Shown here piece by piece: positions 26,172-34,728 of a stretch of DNA of 64,000 nucleotides. The stretch lies in the NCBI GenBank assembly GCA_002347685.1, contig DDWS01000046.1, positions 64,817 through 128,816 of the forward strand, in the 5' to 3' direction. The translations under genes and the position numbers were made by a program. The DNA comes from Syntrophaceae bacterium UBA2280. Lineage in GTDB: Bacteria > Desulfobacterota > Syntrophia > Syntrophales > Smithellaceae. Position 1 is the stretch's first letter; each line of letters begins with the position of its first letter. The notes below the pieces were generated by a model. It ran no database searches and was not told the DNA's origin. It saw only the letters and a list, made by a program, of their open reading frames with translations.

Positions 26172-26336
26172 TTTTACGGCCCTTTCTGATAAAAAGATCA
26201 AATCGTTTTATCTTATTGACATGAAATCATCGGGCATGCTAGAGATAGACCTGTAAGTTGACGGGGGTTTGCAAAGGAATTTGCAATAATCGATAATGTT
26301 TTATAACCACTTTTGTTGCTACATGAGGAATGGAAT

Positions 26337-26711
26337 TTGAAACTGCGCGATGTAAAAGATATTCTTGATGCGGAAGTCTTTATTGGTGAAGATTGTCTGG
26401 ATCTTGAAGTCAAAACGGCCTTTGGCGCGGATTTGATGAGTGATGTTCTGGCGTTCGCCAAAGCCGGCAGCATGCTGCTGACGGGTTTAACCAACACCCA
26501 GGTTGTCAGGACAGCAAACGTTCTGGATATTGCGGCGATTATCCTGGTCAGAGGCAAGAAGCCATCCTCCGATACCATCGAGTTGGCAAGACAGCTGAAT
26601 ATCCCCCTTCTATCAACCAAATACATCCTATTTGAAACCGCGGGGCGCCTTTACGAAAAAGGCATTGTCGGCTGCCTGCAAAAAGTTGAAACCAACAGTG
26701 TGCGAAACTAA
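26337..26711 (+). CDS. DRTGG-domain protein, first copy
   Basis: A 124-residue DRTGG-domain protein. The preferred start is TTG at 26337-26339, which gives MKLRDVKDILDAEVFIGEDC and has GAGGAA seven bases upstream; a longer reading from 26313 adds eight residues. The core segment FGADLMSDVLAFAKAGSMLLTG matches the family pattern of phosphotransacetylase- and HPr-kinase-associated DRTGG domains. These domains are proposed to bind nucleotides or act as regulatory ligands; no activity is proven. The gene overlaps the following HATPase gene. It is part of the hydrogenase regulatory set, now separated from the phosphatase by the insertion element. Confidence 0.78.
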   Translation: MKLRDVKDILDAEVFIGEDCLDLEVKTAFGADLMSDVLAFAKAGSMLLTGLTNTQVVRTANVLDIAAIILVRGKKPSSDTIELARQLNIPLLSTKYILFETAGRLYEKGIVGCLQKVETNSVRN

Positions 26712-27135
26712 CGACAACCTTTATCAGGAATCTTTCACCATTGAAGGCGGAAACTTTAATAATGCCGGTATTGTTTCGACCAGCATCAAATCCATACTGA
26801 AGAAACTGGGAATCCCGAACGACATCGTCCGAAAGTCTGCCATCGTTTCTTATGAAGCGGAAATCAACGTTGTTTCATATGCCAAACAAGGCGTGGTGAA
26901 TGTCACGGTCAAACCCGGCAGGGTCCAAATCGAGGTTATTGATGAGGGCCCGGGGATCCCCAACATTGAACTGGCCATGCAGGAGGGCTACTCGACCGCC
27001 GACCGGAGAATCCGTGAAATGGGTTTTGGCGCAGGCATGGGCCTTTGCAACATTAAAAATTATTCTGACGACTTCCACATCACGTCGGAAGTCGGCAAGG
27101 GCACTCATCTGATCATGACCATTCAGACGCCATAA
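26698..27135 (+). CDS. Stand-alone HATPase, anti-sigma regulatory (RsbT/RsbW-like)
   Basis: A GHKL ATPase of about 145 residues. The N box is SYEAEINVVSYAKQG, G1 is DEGPGIPNIELAMQEGYSTA, and the lid/G2 region is GFGAGMGLCNIKNYSD. There is no dimerisation or phospho-acceptor domain, so this is a serine-kinase/anti-sigma type protein rather than a histidine kinase. I prefer the GTG at 26698-26700, overlapping the DRTGG stop by 14 bp; an upstream ATG at 26632 would overlap much more. With the PP2C phosphatase upstream it gives both halves of a partner-switch relay. Confidence 0.78.
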   Translation: MCETNDNLYQESFTIEGGNFNNAGIVSTSIKSILKKLGIPNDIVRKSAIVSYEAEINVVSYAKQGVVNVTVKPGRVQIEVIDEGPGIPNIELAMQEGYSTADRRIREMGFGAGMGLCNIKNYSDDFHITSEVGKGTHLIMTIQTP

Positions 27136-27155
27136 TATTATATAAGGGTTCAATC

Positions 27156-27497
27156 ATGAAAGTTGAAACAATTGTTCAAGCGTTGGGGTTAGAGGTGAAA
27201 TGCTGCCGGGATCAACTGGGAAAAGAAGTCACGGGCGGCTACACGGGGGATCTTTTAAGCGACGTCATGGGCAACTCCCGGGAAGGCTATATCTGGATCA
27301 CCCGCCAGGTGCATCAGAACATCGTCGCCGTCGCCAGCCTCAAGGAACACGCGGGCATCATCCTGATCAACTCGAGTCAGCCGACCGACGATACGTTGGA
27401 AAAAGCCCGGACGGAGCAGATACCGATTATGGTATCCGACCTGCCCGCTTTTGAAATTTCGGGCAAAGTATTTAATTTACTGACTTCAAAGACCTGA
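27156..27497 (+). CDS. DRTGG-domain protein, second copy
   Basis: A 113-residue DRTGG-domain protein starting MKVETIVQALGLEVKCCRDQ. It keeps the family core GGYTGDLLSDVMGNSREGYIW and the distal ALPAFEI-type segment SDLPAFEISGKVF. It is related to the protein at 26,337-26,711 but clearly diverged, so this is not a recent duplication. It lies 20 bp after the HATPase gene and 62 bp before the PHP gene. The pairing of two DRTGG proteins flanking a HATPase recurs next to [FeFe]-hydrogenases in anaerobes. Confidence 0.75.
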   Translation: MKVETIVQALGLEVKCCRDQLGKEVTGGYTGDLLSDVMGNSREGYIWITRQVHQNIVAVASLKEHAGIILINSSQPTDDTLEKARTEQIPIMVSDLPAFEISGKVFNLLTSKT

Positions 27498-27559
27498 TCA
27501 CCAAGAGGTTTTACACACGAGGATCATTGACGTCGTTTGATTGCCAGCGGTAAATTTCA

Positions 27560-28294
27560 ATGCTGAAAGCATTTAATTGTGACCTCCACATTCACACCTG
27601 CCTTTCCCCCTGCGCCCAACTTGACATGCATCCGCAGGCGCTGGTGCAAAAGGCTCTGGACAGGCATCTGGATATGATCGCTGTTTGCGATCATAACGCC
27701 TCCGCCAATGCCCAGTATGTCATGGCGGCTGCCGAAGATCAATTAAGCATTATTCCAGGCATGGAGATCACCACCCTCGAAGAAGTCCACCTGCTGGCAC
27801 TTTTTGATTCCCTGCCGCCCCTTCTGAAACTTCAGCAAATCATTGATGAACATCTGTTCGGCCAAAATGATGAAAAACGTTTCGGCGTTCAGGCAATCGT
27901 CAATGAACTGGGAGAAGTGGAAGGCATCAACAATCAGCTGCTCATCGGCGCAACGGATCTATCCATTGACATTCTTGTTGATACAATACATCAGTATGGC
28001 GGTCTCGCTATTCCCGCGCACATCGACCGGGAAAGCTTCAGTGTCTTGAGCCAGCTTGGGTTTATCGATGGAAATGCCGGTTTTGATGCACTGGAAATAT
28101 CGAAAAGAACAGGGATTCAGCAGGGCCGCCTGCAGTACAGTGAACTGGCTCAATACCCGTTTCTGACATCTTCCGACGCACACTTTATCGGGGATATCGG
28201 CAAGTCCGTCACAAAAATCCTTATGCAGGAACCTACCTTTTCGGAATTGAAAATGGCGCTGAGTAAACAAAACGGTCGGCGCATCCTGGAGTAG
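27560..28294 (+). CDS. PHP-domain phosphoesterase
   Basis: Metal-dependent PHP-superfamily protein of 244 residues. Metal ligands are in CDLHIHTCLSPCAQ near the N-terminus, AVCDHNASANAQYV near 38, PGMEIT near 65, PAHIDRES near 153 and TSSDAHFIGDI near 200, which is a complete PHP set. Similar proteins accompany hydrogenase regulatory genes, where the substrate is unknown; a nucleotide or phospho-protein are both possible. It ends 2 bp before the next HATPase gene, so the two are coupled. Confidence 0.82.
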   Translation: MLKAFNCDLHIHTCLSPCAQLDMHPQALVQKALDRHLDMIAVCDHNASANAQYVMAAAEDQLSIIPGMEITTLEEVHLLALFDSLPPLLKLQQIIDEHLFGQNDEKRFGVQAIVNELGEVEGINNQLLIGATDLSIDILVDTIHQYGGLAIPAHIDRESFSVLSQLGFIDGNAGFDALEISKRTGIQQGRLQYSELAQYPFLTSSDAHFIGDIGKSVTKILMQEPTFSELKMALSKQNGRRILE

Positions 28295-28296
28295 AA

Positions 28297-28845
28297 ATGC
28301 TTTCCCTTGCAGCCCACATACTCGATATCGTCGAAAATTCGGTCCGGGCGTCCGCAACACTCATCGAGATCCTCATCGAGGAAGACACAAATGATGATTG
28401 TCTTACCATTGAAATTATCGATAACGGGCATGGAATGGATGAAAAGACACTCAAGAAAGTACGCGACCCTTTCTACACAACCAAAACGGTTCGTCGTGTG
28501 GGTTTGGGGCTTCCGCTTCTGGCTGAGGCTGCCGAGCGATCCGGAGGAACGCTTCGAATGGAATCTATCGAAAATACGGGAACCAGGATCAAAGCCACGT
28601 TTGGTTTGAGGCATCTGGACCGCCAGCCGTTAGGCGATATCGTCGGTACGCTTATCATTTTGATCGTTGCCAATATTCATATTGATTTTTTTTATAAACA
28701 CAGGCATAATGACCGGCAGTTTGAAATGGATACCCGAGTAATACGTAAAGAAATCGAGGATGTACCCATTAATCATCCCGAAATCATAAAATACATCCGG
28801 GGCGTCATTGAAGAGGGTCTAAGCGAGATCGGGTCTGAAGCATAG
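28297..28845 (+). CDS. Second stand-alone HATPase (GHKL ATPase)
   Basis: A 182-residue GHKL ATPase. It starts MLSLAAHILDIVENSVRA, where the N-box asparagine is within DIVENSVRASA; G1 is DNGHGMD and G2 is RRVGLGLPLLAEAAERSGG. The lid is short and no phospho-acceptor domain exists. A C-terminal segment of about 75 residues (from about 108) contains LIILIVANIHIDFFYKH, mildly hydrophobic but not a clear membrane span. It follows the PHP gene directly and precedes hydC by 28 bp. Probably a signalling kinase for the hydrogenase cluster. Confidence 0.75.
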   Translation: MLSLAAHILDIVENSVRASATLIEILIEEDTNDDCLTIEIIDNGHGMDEKTLKKVRDPFYTTKTVRRVGLGLPLLAEAAERSGGTLRMESIENTGTRIKATFGLRHLDRQPLGDIVGTLIILIVANIHIDFFYKHRHNDRQFEMDTRVIRKEIEDVPINHPEIIKYIRGVIEEGLSEIGSEA

Positions 28846-28873
28846 CCCGCCCCAAAGATCGAGGAGGAAGTAA

Positions 28874-29368
28874 ATGAAAGCCGAAGACACAGAATTATTA
28901 AAAGAATTCACACCCGAACAAGTAGCCAAGCTAAACAGCATCATTGAAAACCATAAGGGCAAGGCAGGCGGCCTGATCCCCGTTCTGGAAGAAGCGCAGG
29001 TTTGTCTGGAATACCTGCCCCTGTCCGTCCAGAAGAAGATTGCCGCCGGTTTGAATCTGCCCTTAAGCCGTGTTTACGGCGTCGTCACCTTTTACTCGTT
29101 TTTCACCATGACCCCGCGCGGCAAACACACCATTCGCGTTTGCCTGGGCACAGCCTGTTACGTGCGTGGCGGCAAGGCGCTGACAGAAACACTCGAAAAG
29201 CAGTTCGGCATTAAAGAAGGCGAAACCACGGCAGACCGGCTATTTACACTGGAATCCGTTCGCTGCCTGGGGGCCTGCGGACTGGGACCGGTCATCGTGA
29301 TTGACGAGGATGTTCATGGGCGTGTCAAACCCGGAAAAATCAAAGACATCCTGACCCAATATAATTAA
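28874..29368 (+). CDS. hydC: HydC, NuoE-like subunit of bifurcating [FeFe]-hydrogenase
   Basis: Electron-transfer subunit with a [2Fe-2S] cluster, 164 residues. The N-terminal three-helix bundle is followed by a thioredoxin-like domain with CLGTACYVRGG and CLGACGLGPV, supplying the four cysteine ligands. An AGGAGGAAG Shine-Dalgarno precedes the ATG. Gene order HydC, 2Fe-2S protein, HydB, HydA is that of NADH/ferredoxin-dependent HydABC complexes, which bifurcate or confurcate electrons between NADH, reduced ferredoxin and H2. In a syntroph this would allow H2 release from NADH with help from reduced ferredoxin. Confidence 0.92.
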   Translation: MKAEDTELLKEFTPEQVAKLNSIIENHKGKAGGLIPVLEEAQVCLEYLPLSVQKKIAAGLNLPLSRVYGVVTFYSFFTMTPRGKHTIRVCLGTACYVRGGKALTETLEKQFGIKEGETTADRLFTLESVRCLGACGLGPVIVIDEDVHGRVKPGKIKDILTQYN

Positions 29369-29396
29369 TCCAAAAAGGAATACGGAGGAAACGCCC

Positions 29397-29780
29397 ATGG
29401 CGAAGCTGACGATTGATGATTTAAAGAAAATTAAAGAAAAGGTACACAAGGAAATGTCCTTACGAGACGGGGACCGGCGCGTCAAAGTCACTGTTCATAT
29501 GGGAACCTGCGGGATTGCCTCCGGCGCGAAGGAAGTGATGGATACCCTGATGGAGGAAATCGAAACAGCCGCCGTCCACGACGTAGTGGTAACCACATCG
29601 GGCTGCATGGGTCTTTGCAGCCGTGAACCACTGGTGACTGTGGAAATGCTGAATTCTGATCCCATCAAATACGAATACGTCAATCCCAATAAAATGCGCC
29701 AGATTTTCAAAAGACATATCCTGGCCGGTGAAATACAGACGCCTTTCGTGCTGGCAAAAGGTTCTGAAAGCATTAAATAA
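29397..29780 (+). CDS. Thioredoxin-like [2Fe-2S] protein of the hydrogenase complex
   Basis: A 127-residue protein. A short charged helix at the N-terminus (KKIKEKVHKEM) leads to a thioredoxin-like ferredoxin with VHMGTCGIASGAKEV and SGCMGLCSREP, giving one cysteine in the first motif and two in the second. The usual four-cysteine pattern therefore looks incomplete: I count Cys in GTCG, GCM and LCS. It is often annotated as a hydrogenase-associated (2Fe-2S) ferredoxin. It is placed between hydC and hydB with good Shine-Dalgarno (GGAGGAAA), so it is likely part of the same complex. Confidence 0.82.
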   Translation: MAKLTIDDLKKIKEKVHKEMSLRDGDRRVKVTVHMGTCGIASGAKEVMDTLMEEIETAAVHDVVVTTSGCMGLCSREPLVTVEMLNSDPIKYEYVNPNKMRQIFKRHILAGEIQTPFVLAKGSESIK

Positions 29781-29847
29781 AAATAATCGATCCGGCGGAT
29801 GCCGTCATTCCGCGCGATGATCGTTTTTTAAGGAGGATATTGGATCA

Positions 29848-32800
29848 ATGAAAGTTTTTCGTTCACACTTGTTACTTTGCGGAGGCACCGGTTGTCAGGC
29901 TTCCGGCAGCATCGGCGTTAAGAACGCCATTTTGGAAGAAATTGTCAGAAGAAAACTGGCCGAAGAAATAAAAGTCGTCGAAACGGGATGCAACGGTTTC
30001 TGCGCGCTGGGTCCTATCCTGGTCATCTATCCGGAAGGCGTGATTTACATTAACCTCAAGCCTGCCGATATCCCCGAACTGGTCGAAGAACACCTTATCA
30101 AGGGCCGTATCGTTGAGAAATTTCTCTATCGGGAGCCGGGCACAGACAAAATCATCCCGACGATGCAGGACATTCCCTTTTTCCATCTTCAGGAACTAAG
30201 GGTTTTAAAGAATCGCGGTTTGATCGACCCGGAAAAGATCGAAGAGTACATCGCCCGTGACGGGTATGCCGGCATGGCCAAAGCCCTCACGGAAATGACG
30301 CCCGAACAGATTGTTCAGGAAATGCTGGATTCGGGCCTCCGCGGCCGCGGTGGCGCTGGTTTCCCCACCGGGTTGAAATGGAAGTTTGCCGCGCAGTCCC
30401 AAAGTGATGTCAAATATGTCTTGTGCAACGCCGACGAAGGCGATCCCGGCGCGTTCATGGACCGCAGTGTTCTGGAAGCGGATCCGCATGCCGTTCTCGA
30501 GGGCATGGTCATTGCCGCCAAAGCCATCGGATCGGGCCACGGCTACATTTACTGTCGCGCGGAATACCCGCTGGCCATTCACCGTCTGAATGTGGCTATC
30601 TCCCAGGCCAAAGACGCGGGACTGCTGGGCAACGATATCTTGGGAACCGGTTTTAATTTTGACCTGGAAATTTACCAGGGCGCAGGAGCCTTTGTCTGCG
30701 GCGAAGAAACCGCTTTGATGACCTCCATCGAAGGCAAGCGCGGCATGCCCCGTCCCCGACCTCCCTTCCCTGCCGTCGCGGGATTGTGGCAGAAACCCAG
30801 TATCCTCAACAACGTTGAAACGCTGGCCAATGTCGGACAAATCATTCTGCGCGGCGCCAAGTGGTACGCCTCCGTCGGCACGGAAAAAAGCAAAGGAACA
30901 AAAGTTTTCGCCCTCACCGGGGATGTTAATAACGTCGGCCTGGTCGAAGTGCCCATGGGAACCAAGCTGGGCACTATCGTCTATGACATAGGCGGCGGAA
31001 TTCCCAAAGGGAAAAAATTCAAGGCCGCTCAGTTGGGTGGTCCCTCAGGCGGTATGATTCCTATTCAGCACCTGAACGCCCCGGTTGATTATGAAAAAGT
31101 CATGGAACTGGGCGCCATCATGGGATCCGGCGGTCTGATCGTCATGAATGAAGACAAGTGCGCCGTCGATATGGCCCGTTTCTTCATGGACTTCTGCCAG
31201 GACGAATCCTGTGGCAAGTGCACCCCCTGCCGCGAAGGCACCAAGCGCATGCTGGATCTTTTAACCGACATCACCAAGGGCAAAGGTAAAGCCGGTGACA
31301 TCGAACTTCTGGAAGACATGGCCTCCGTGATCAAGAATGCCGCGCTGTGCGGCCTGGGGCAAACCGCTCCGAATCCCGTTTTGAGCACGATCCGCTACTT
31401 CAAGAAGGAGTACGAAGAACATATCTATGAGCATCGCTGCCGAGCGACGGTCTGCCATGCCCTATACAAGTCCCCCTGCCAGCACACCTGCCCGATTGAA
31501 ATGGATATTCCGTCCTACATCGCGCTGATTCGCGAAGGCCGGTTTGAAGACGCTTACAAAATTCTCCTTCAAACCAACCCCTTCCCGTCCGTCTGCGGCC
31601 GTGTGTGCGATCACAAATGTCAAAGCAAGTGCCGTCGCGGCAACATGGATGAAGCGATCGCCATCAAGTTTCTGAAACGCTTTATTACCGACAACGCGTC
31701 CCGACCCAGAACCGAACCGGTAGCGGTCACCCGCAAGGAAAGAATCGCCGTCATCGGCGGCGGTCCTGCAGGCCTCACGGCCGCGCGCGATCTGGCCTTG
31801 CGCGGCTACAAAGTGACTGTTTTCGAAGAACTGAGCAAAGCCGGCGGCATGCTCTATTGGGGTATTCCGTCCTATCGCCTGCCCCGCAATATTTTGCAGG
31901 CCGAAATTGATGACATCGCATCCCTGGGTGTGGATATCCGCCTGAACACGCGCATCGGAAAAGATATTTCCTTTGATCAAATCGAAAAAGATTTTGATTA
32001 CTTCTATCTGGCCACCGGTGCGCACAAGAGCACGAAAATGGGCGTCGAAGGCGAAGATCTCAAAAACATGTTCGGCGGCGTGGAGTTCCTTCGCGACTTC
32101 AACAACAACGAGGACAAGTGGCTAAAAGGCGAAAAGACTCTGGGCAAGAAAGTGGCAGTTATTGGAGGCGGAAATTCCGCGATCGACGCAGCCCGCGTTG
32201 CACTGCGCCTGGGCTCTGAAGTCACCATTCTTTATCGGCGTCTCAGAGCGGATATGCCGGCGGCAGAGGAAGAAATCAAGGCAGCCGAAGACGAAGGGAT
32301 CAAAATCGAATACCTGGTTGCCCCGCTGAAAATCGACGGAACGAAAGGCAAAGTCAGCTCCATCACCTGTCAGCGCATGACTCTGGGGGATTTCGATAAC
32401 AGCGGACGCAAAAAACCGGTACCCGTGGCTGGTTCCGAATTCACCCTGGCGGTTGATGCCATTGTCGCCGCCATCGGCCAGGTGCCGGATATGAGCTTCA
32501 TGGACAAAAAGACCGGCGTCGAAATCAACAAATGGGATTGCTACAATGTCGGCAAAGGATACAAGTCCCGCACGACGAACCCCCGCTACTTTGCGGGTGG
32601 TGACGCGGAAACGGGCCCCGATACGGTCATTGCCGCTATCGGTGCGGGTCACCAGGCAGCCGATGATATCGACGCGGCGATCCGCTTTGCCAACGGCGAG
32701 CCCGCCTATGTCAAGCCGGCTCTCGAAGATATCTTTGTGCCGCTGGTCATCGACGAAGATTCAGAAGAGGTCCCGCAGATGCTAATGCCCGAACTGCATC

Positions 32801-32904
32801 ATGACACACGCAAGATGAGTTTCGCGGAAGTGGAACTGGGCTTTGCCCGCGAAGATGCGATTAAGGAAGCCTGCCGCTGCCTGCGCTGCGACGCGGCGGT
32901 CTAA
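29848..32904 (+). CDS. hydB: HydB (NuoF-like) fused to GltD-type NADPH oxidoreductase
   Basis: Flavoprotein subunit of 1,018 residues. The N-terminus is a thioredoxin-like 2Fe-2S domain (cysteines in LCGGTGCQ and TGCNGFC, 1-90). A NuoF domain follows with the NAD/FMN site GRGGAGFPTGLKW near 166, and the N3-type 4Fe-4S motif ESCGKCTPCREGT near 453. From about 530, where many HydB proteins carry extra ferredoxin clusters, there is a GltD module: cysteine-rich entry (CHALYKSPCQHTCP), FAD motif AVIGGGPAGLTAA near 634 and NAD(P) motif VAVIGGGNSAIDAARVA near 771. Two flavin sites suggest it handles both NADH and NADPH. An AAGGAGGAT Shine-Dalgarno precedes the ATG. Confidence 0.92.
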   Translation: MKVFRSHLLLCGGTGCQASGSIGVKNAILEEIVRRKLAEEIKVVETGCNGFCALGPILVIYPEGVIYINLKPADIPELVEEHLIKGRIVEKFLYREPGTDKIIPTMQDIPFFHLQELRVLKNRGLIDPEKIEEYIARDGYAGMAKALTEMTPEQIVQEMLDSGLRGRGGAGFPTGLKWKFAAQSQSDVKYVLCNADEGDPGAFMDRSVLEADPHAVLEGMVIAAKAIGSGHGYIYCRAEYPLAIHRLNVAISQAKDAGLLGNDILGTGFNFDLEIYQGAGAFVCGEETALMTSIEGKRGMPRPRPPFPAVAGLWQKPSILNNVETLANVGQIILRGAKWYASVGTEKSKGTKVFALTGDVNNVGLVEVPMGTKLGTIVYDIGGGIPKGKKFKAAQLGGPSGGMIPIQHLNAPVDYEKVMELGAIMGSGGLIVMNEDKCAVDMARFFMDFCQDESCGKCTPCREGTKRMLDLLTDITKGKGKAGDIELLEDMASVIKNAALCGLGQTAPNPVLSTIRYFKKEYEEHIYEHRCRATVCHALYKSPCQHTCPIEMDIPSYIALIREGRFEDAYKILLQTNPFPSVCGRVCDHKCQSKCRRGNMDEAIAIKFLKRFITDNASRPRTEPVAVTRKERIAVIGGGPAGLTAARDLALRGYKVTVFEELSKAGGMLYWGIPSYRLPRNILQAEIDDIASLGVDIRLNTRIGKDISFDQIEKDFDYFYLATGAHKSTKMGVEGEDLKNMFGGVEFLRDFNNNEDKWLKGEKTLGKKVAVIGGGNSAIDAARVALRLGSEVTILYRRLRADMPAAEEEIKAAEDEGIKIEYLVAPLKIDGTKGKVSSITCQRMTLGDFDNSGRKKPVPVAGSEFTLAVDAIVAAIGQVPDMSFMDKKTGVEINKWDCYNVGKGYKSRTTNPRYFAGGDAETGPDTVIAAIGAGHQAADDIDAAIRFANGEPAYVKPALEDIFVPLVIDEDSEEVPQMLMPELHHDTRKMSFAEVELGFAREDAIKEACRCLRCDAAV

Positions 32905-32937
32905 TGCTAAAATTTATGTTTTAAGGAGAAATAGTTC

Positions 32938-34701
32938 ATGGCGGAAATGGTAAAAATAAATATTGATAATCGTGACGTGGAGGCACCGGTGGGAGCCACC
33001 ATCCTGGAAGCGGCGCGCGCGGCCGGAATCAAAATTCCCACGCTTTGCGCCTGGCCGGAAATTCATCACACACCCGGCGCGTGTCGTGTTTGCATGACGG
33101 AAGTAGAAGGTCAGCGCAGCCTGATCGCCGCCTGTGTGTTTCCCGTGATGGAAGGTATGATCGTCCACACCAACACGGAAAAAGTACGCAAGGCCAGAAA
33201 GATGGTTGTGGAACTGCTTCTGGCCAATCATCCGCAGGAGTGCAATTACTGCGTCCGAAACGGCAGTTGCGAGCTGCAGAAAGTCGCTGAGTTTGTCGGC
33301 CTGAAAGAAGTACGCTTCCCCTATACGGACTTCCCGACGGAAGGCATGATCGACCGTTCCAGCCCATCGATCGTTCGCGACGGCCGTAAGTGTATAGAGT
33401 GCCATCGTTGTGTGTCGGTTTGTGAAAACATACAGACGGTGAGCGTTTTGACACCCGCCCATCGCGGCAGCGATGTAAAAGTCGTTCCGGCCATGGATCT
33501 GCCGCTGGTAGAATCCAACTGCGTCACCTGCGGCCAGTGCATTTTGGTCTGTCCCGTCGGCGCTCTGTATGAAAAAGACGACGTGGATCTGGTGTGGAAA
33601 GCCCTTCAGGACCCGACCAAGCACGTCATCGTTCAGGAAGCGCCGGCCATCCGCGCGGCACTCGGTGAAGAATTCGGCATGCCTCCCGGATCGCTCGTCA
33701 CCGGCAAAATGATTGCCGCCCTGCGCCGTCTGGGGTTCGATAGAGTTTTCGACACCAACTTCACCGCCGACCTCACCATTATTGAGGAAGGCAACGAACT
33801 GCTCAAACGCGTGAAGGAAGGCGGCACGCTTCCGATGATCACTTCGTGCAGCCCCGGCTGGATTAAGTTCTGTGAACACTTTTATCCGGATTTGCTGCCG
33901 CACCTGTCCACCTGCAAGTCTCCACAGCAGATGTTCGGCGCGCTGGCCAAAACCTACTACGCCGAGAACGCGGGCATCGACCCAAAAGATATTGTCTCCG
34001 TGTCGATCATGCCCTGCACGGCCAAGAAGTTCGAGGCCCAACGGCCGGAAATGAACAGCAGCGGATACCGCGATGTGGATTATGTTCTGACCACCCGGGA
34101 ACTGGGCCGCATGATCAAGGAAGCGGGCATCGATTTTGAAACGATCCCCGATGAAGACTATGACGCGCCCATGGGAGAATATACGGGCGCAGGCACCATT
34201 TTCGGCGCCACCGGCGGCGTCATGGAAGCGGCTCTTAGAACTGTTTACGCTGTTGTAACCGGAGAAAACCTGCCCAGCCTGGACATTACCCCCGTTCGGG
34301 GGCTGGAAGGGGTTAAGGAAGCTTCTGTGAAAGTCGGCGCGCTGGGAGATGTCAATATTGCCGTCGCTCACGGACTTGGCAACGCCCGCAAGCTGATGGA
34401 CCGCATCCGCGAAGGCAAGGCAAATTACGCTTTCATTGAAGTAATGTGCTGCCCGGGCGGCTGCATCTCCGGCGGCGGTGAACCGATTCCCACAAACAAT
34501 GAAATCCGCATGAAACGCTCGGCCGCCCTCTATGCCGACGACGGCCAGGTTCAGAAGAAGCGCCAGTCTCACGAAAATGAATCGGTCAAAAAACTATACG
34601 AGAATTTCCTCAAGGAACCGCTGGGGCACAAGTCTCATGAGCTTCTGCATACGCACTACACGAAGCGGGGCACCGAAATGCCTCACAAAAGCGATGAGTA
34701 G
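32938..34701 (+). CDS. hydA: HydA, catalytic subunit of bifurcating [FeFe]-hydrogenase
   Basis: H2-producing/oxidising subunit of 587 residues. In order: a NuoG-type 2Fe-2S domain with its four cysteines intact (TLCAWPEIHH, GACRVCM, AACVFPV); a His/Cys 4Fe-4S motif ECNYCVRNGSCEL near 102-113; two 4Fe-4S motifs CIECHRCVSVC and CVTCGQCILVC; and the H-cluster domain with L1 TSCSPGW (300), L2 MPCTAKKFE (357) and L3 EVMCCPGGCISGGG (501). A short C-terminal 4-cluster-free tail follows. It lies 33 bp after hydB with AAGGAGA. A strong terminator follows. Catalysis requires HydEFG; only hydF is present here. Confidence 0.95.
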   Translation: MAEMVKINIDNRDVEAPVGATILEAARAAGIKIPTLCAWPEIHHTPGACRVCMTEVEGQRSLIAACVFPVMEGMIVHTNTEKVRKARKMVVELLLANHPQECNYCVRNGSCELQKVAEFVGLKEVRFPYTDFPTEGMIDRSSPSIVRDGRKCIECHRCVSVCENIQTVSVLTPAHRGSDVKVVPAMDLPLVESNCVTCGQCILVCPVGALYEKDDVDLVWKALQDPTKHVIVQEAPAIRAALGEEFGMPPGSLVTGKMIAALRRLGFDRVFDTNFTADLTIIEEGNELLKRVKEGGTLPMITSCSPGWIKFCEHFYPDLLPHLSTCKSPQQMFGALAKTYYAENAGIDPKDIVSVSIMPCTAKKFEAQRPEMNSSGYRDVDYVLTTRELGRMIKEAGIDFETIPDEDYDAPMGEYTGAGTIFGATGGVMEAALRTVYAVVTGENLPSLDITPVRGLEGVKEASVKVGALGDVNIAVAHGLGNARKLMDRIREGKANYAFIEVMCCPGGCISGGGEPIPTNNEIRMKRSAALYADDGQVQKKRQSHENESVKKLYENFLKEPLGHKSHELLHTHYTKRGTEMPHKSDE

Positions 34702-34728
34702 AATTATACCCGTTTAGTACCAACCCTC

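Larger units (their letters stand above)
24449..26185. mobile_element. IS200/IS605-family insertion sequence with divergent tnpB and tnpA
   Basis: Complete-looking element with tnpB on the minus strand and tnpA on the plus strand, sharing a start region at about 25,690-25,715. Both outer ends carry subterminal hairpins, as usual for this single-strand-transposing family, which has no terminal inverted repeats. The left boundary is near 24,449 (next to a perfect 8-bp stem) and the right near 26,180; exact ends are not fixed by sequence alone. It splits the hydrogenase signalling genes between the phosphatase and the first DRTGG gene. Confidence 0.85.

Noticed and set aside
26216..26250. A full promoter upstream of the DRTGG gene
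   Set aside because: TTGACA is present at 26216-26221, but no acceptable -10 lies 16-18 bp downstream.
32914..34572. A 552-codon open frame on the minus strand opposite hydA
   Set aside because: It is exactly antisense to the well-supported hydA frame, has no recognisable domain or ribosome site, and results from the codon bias of hydA.
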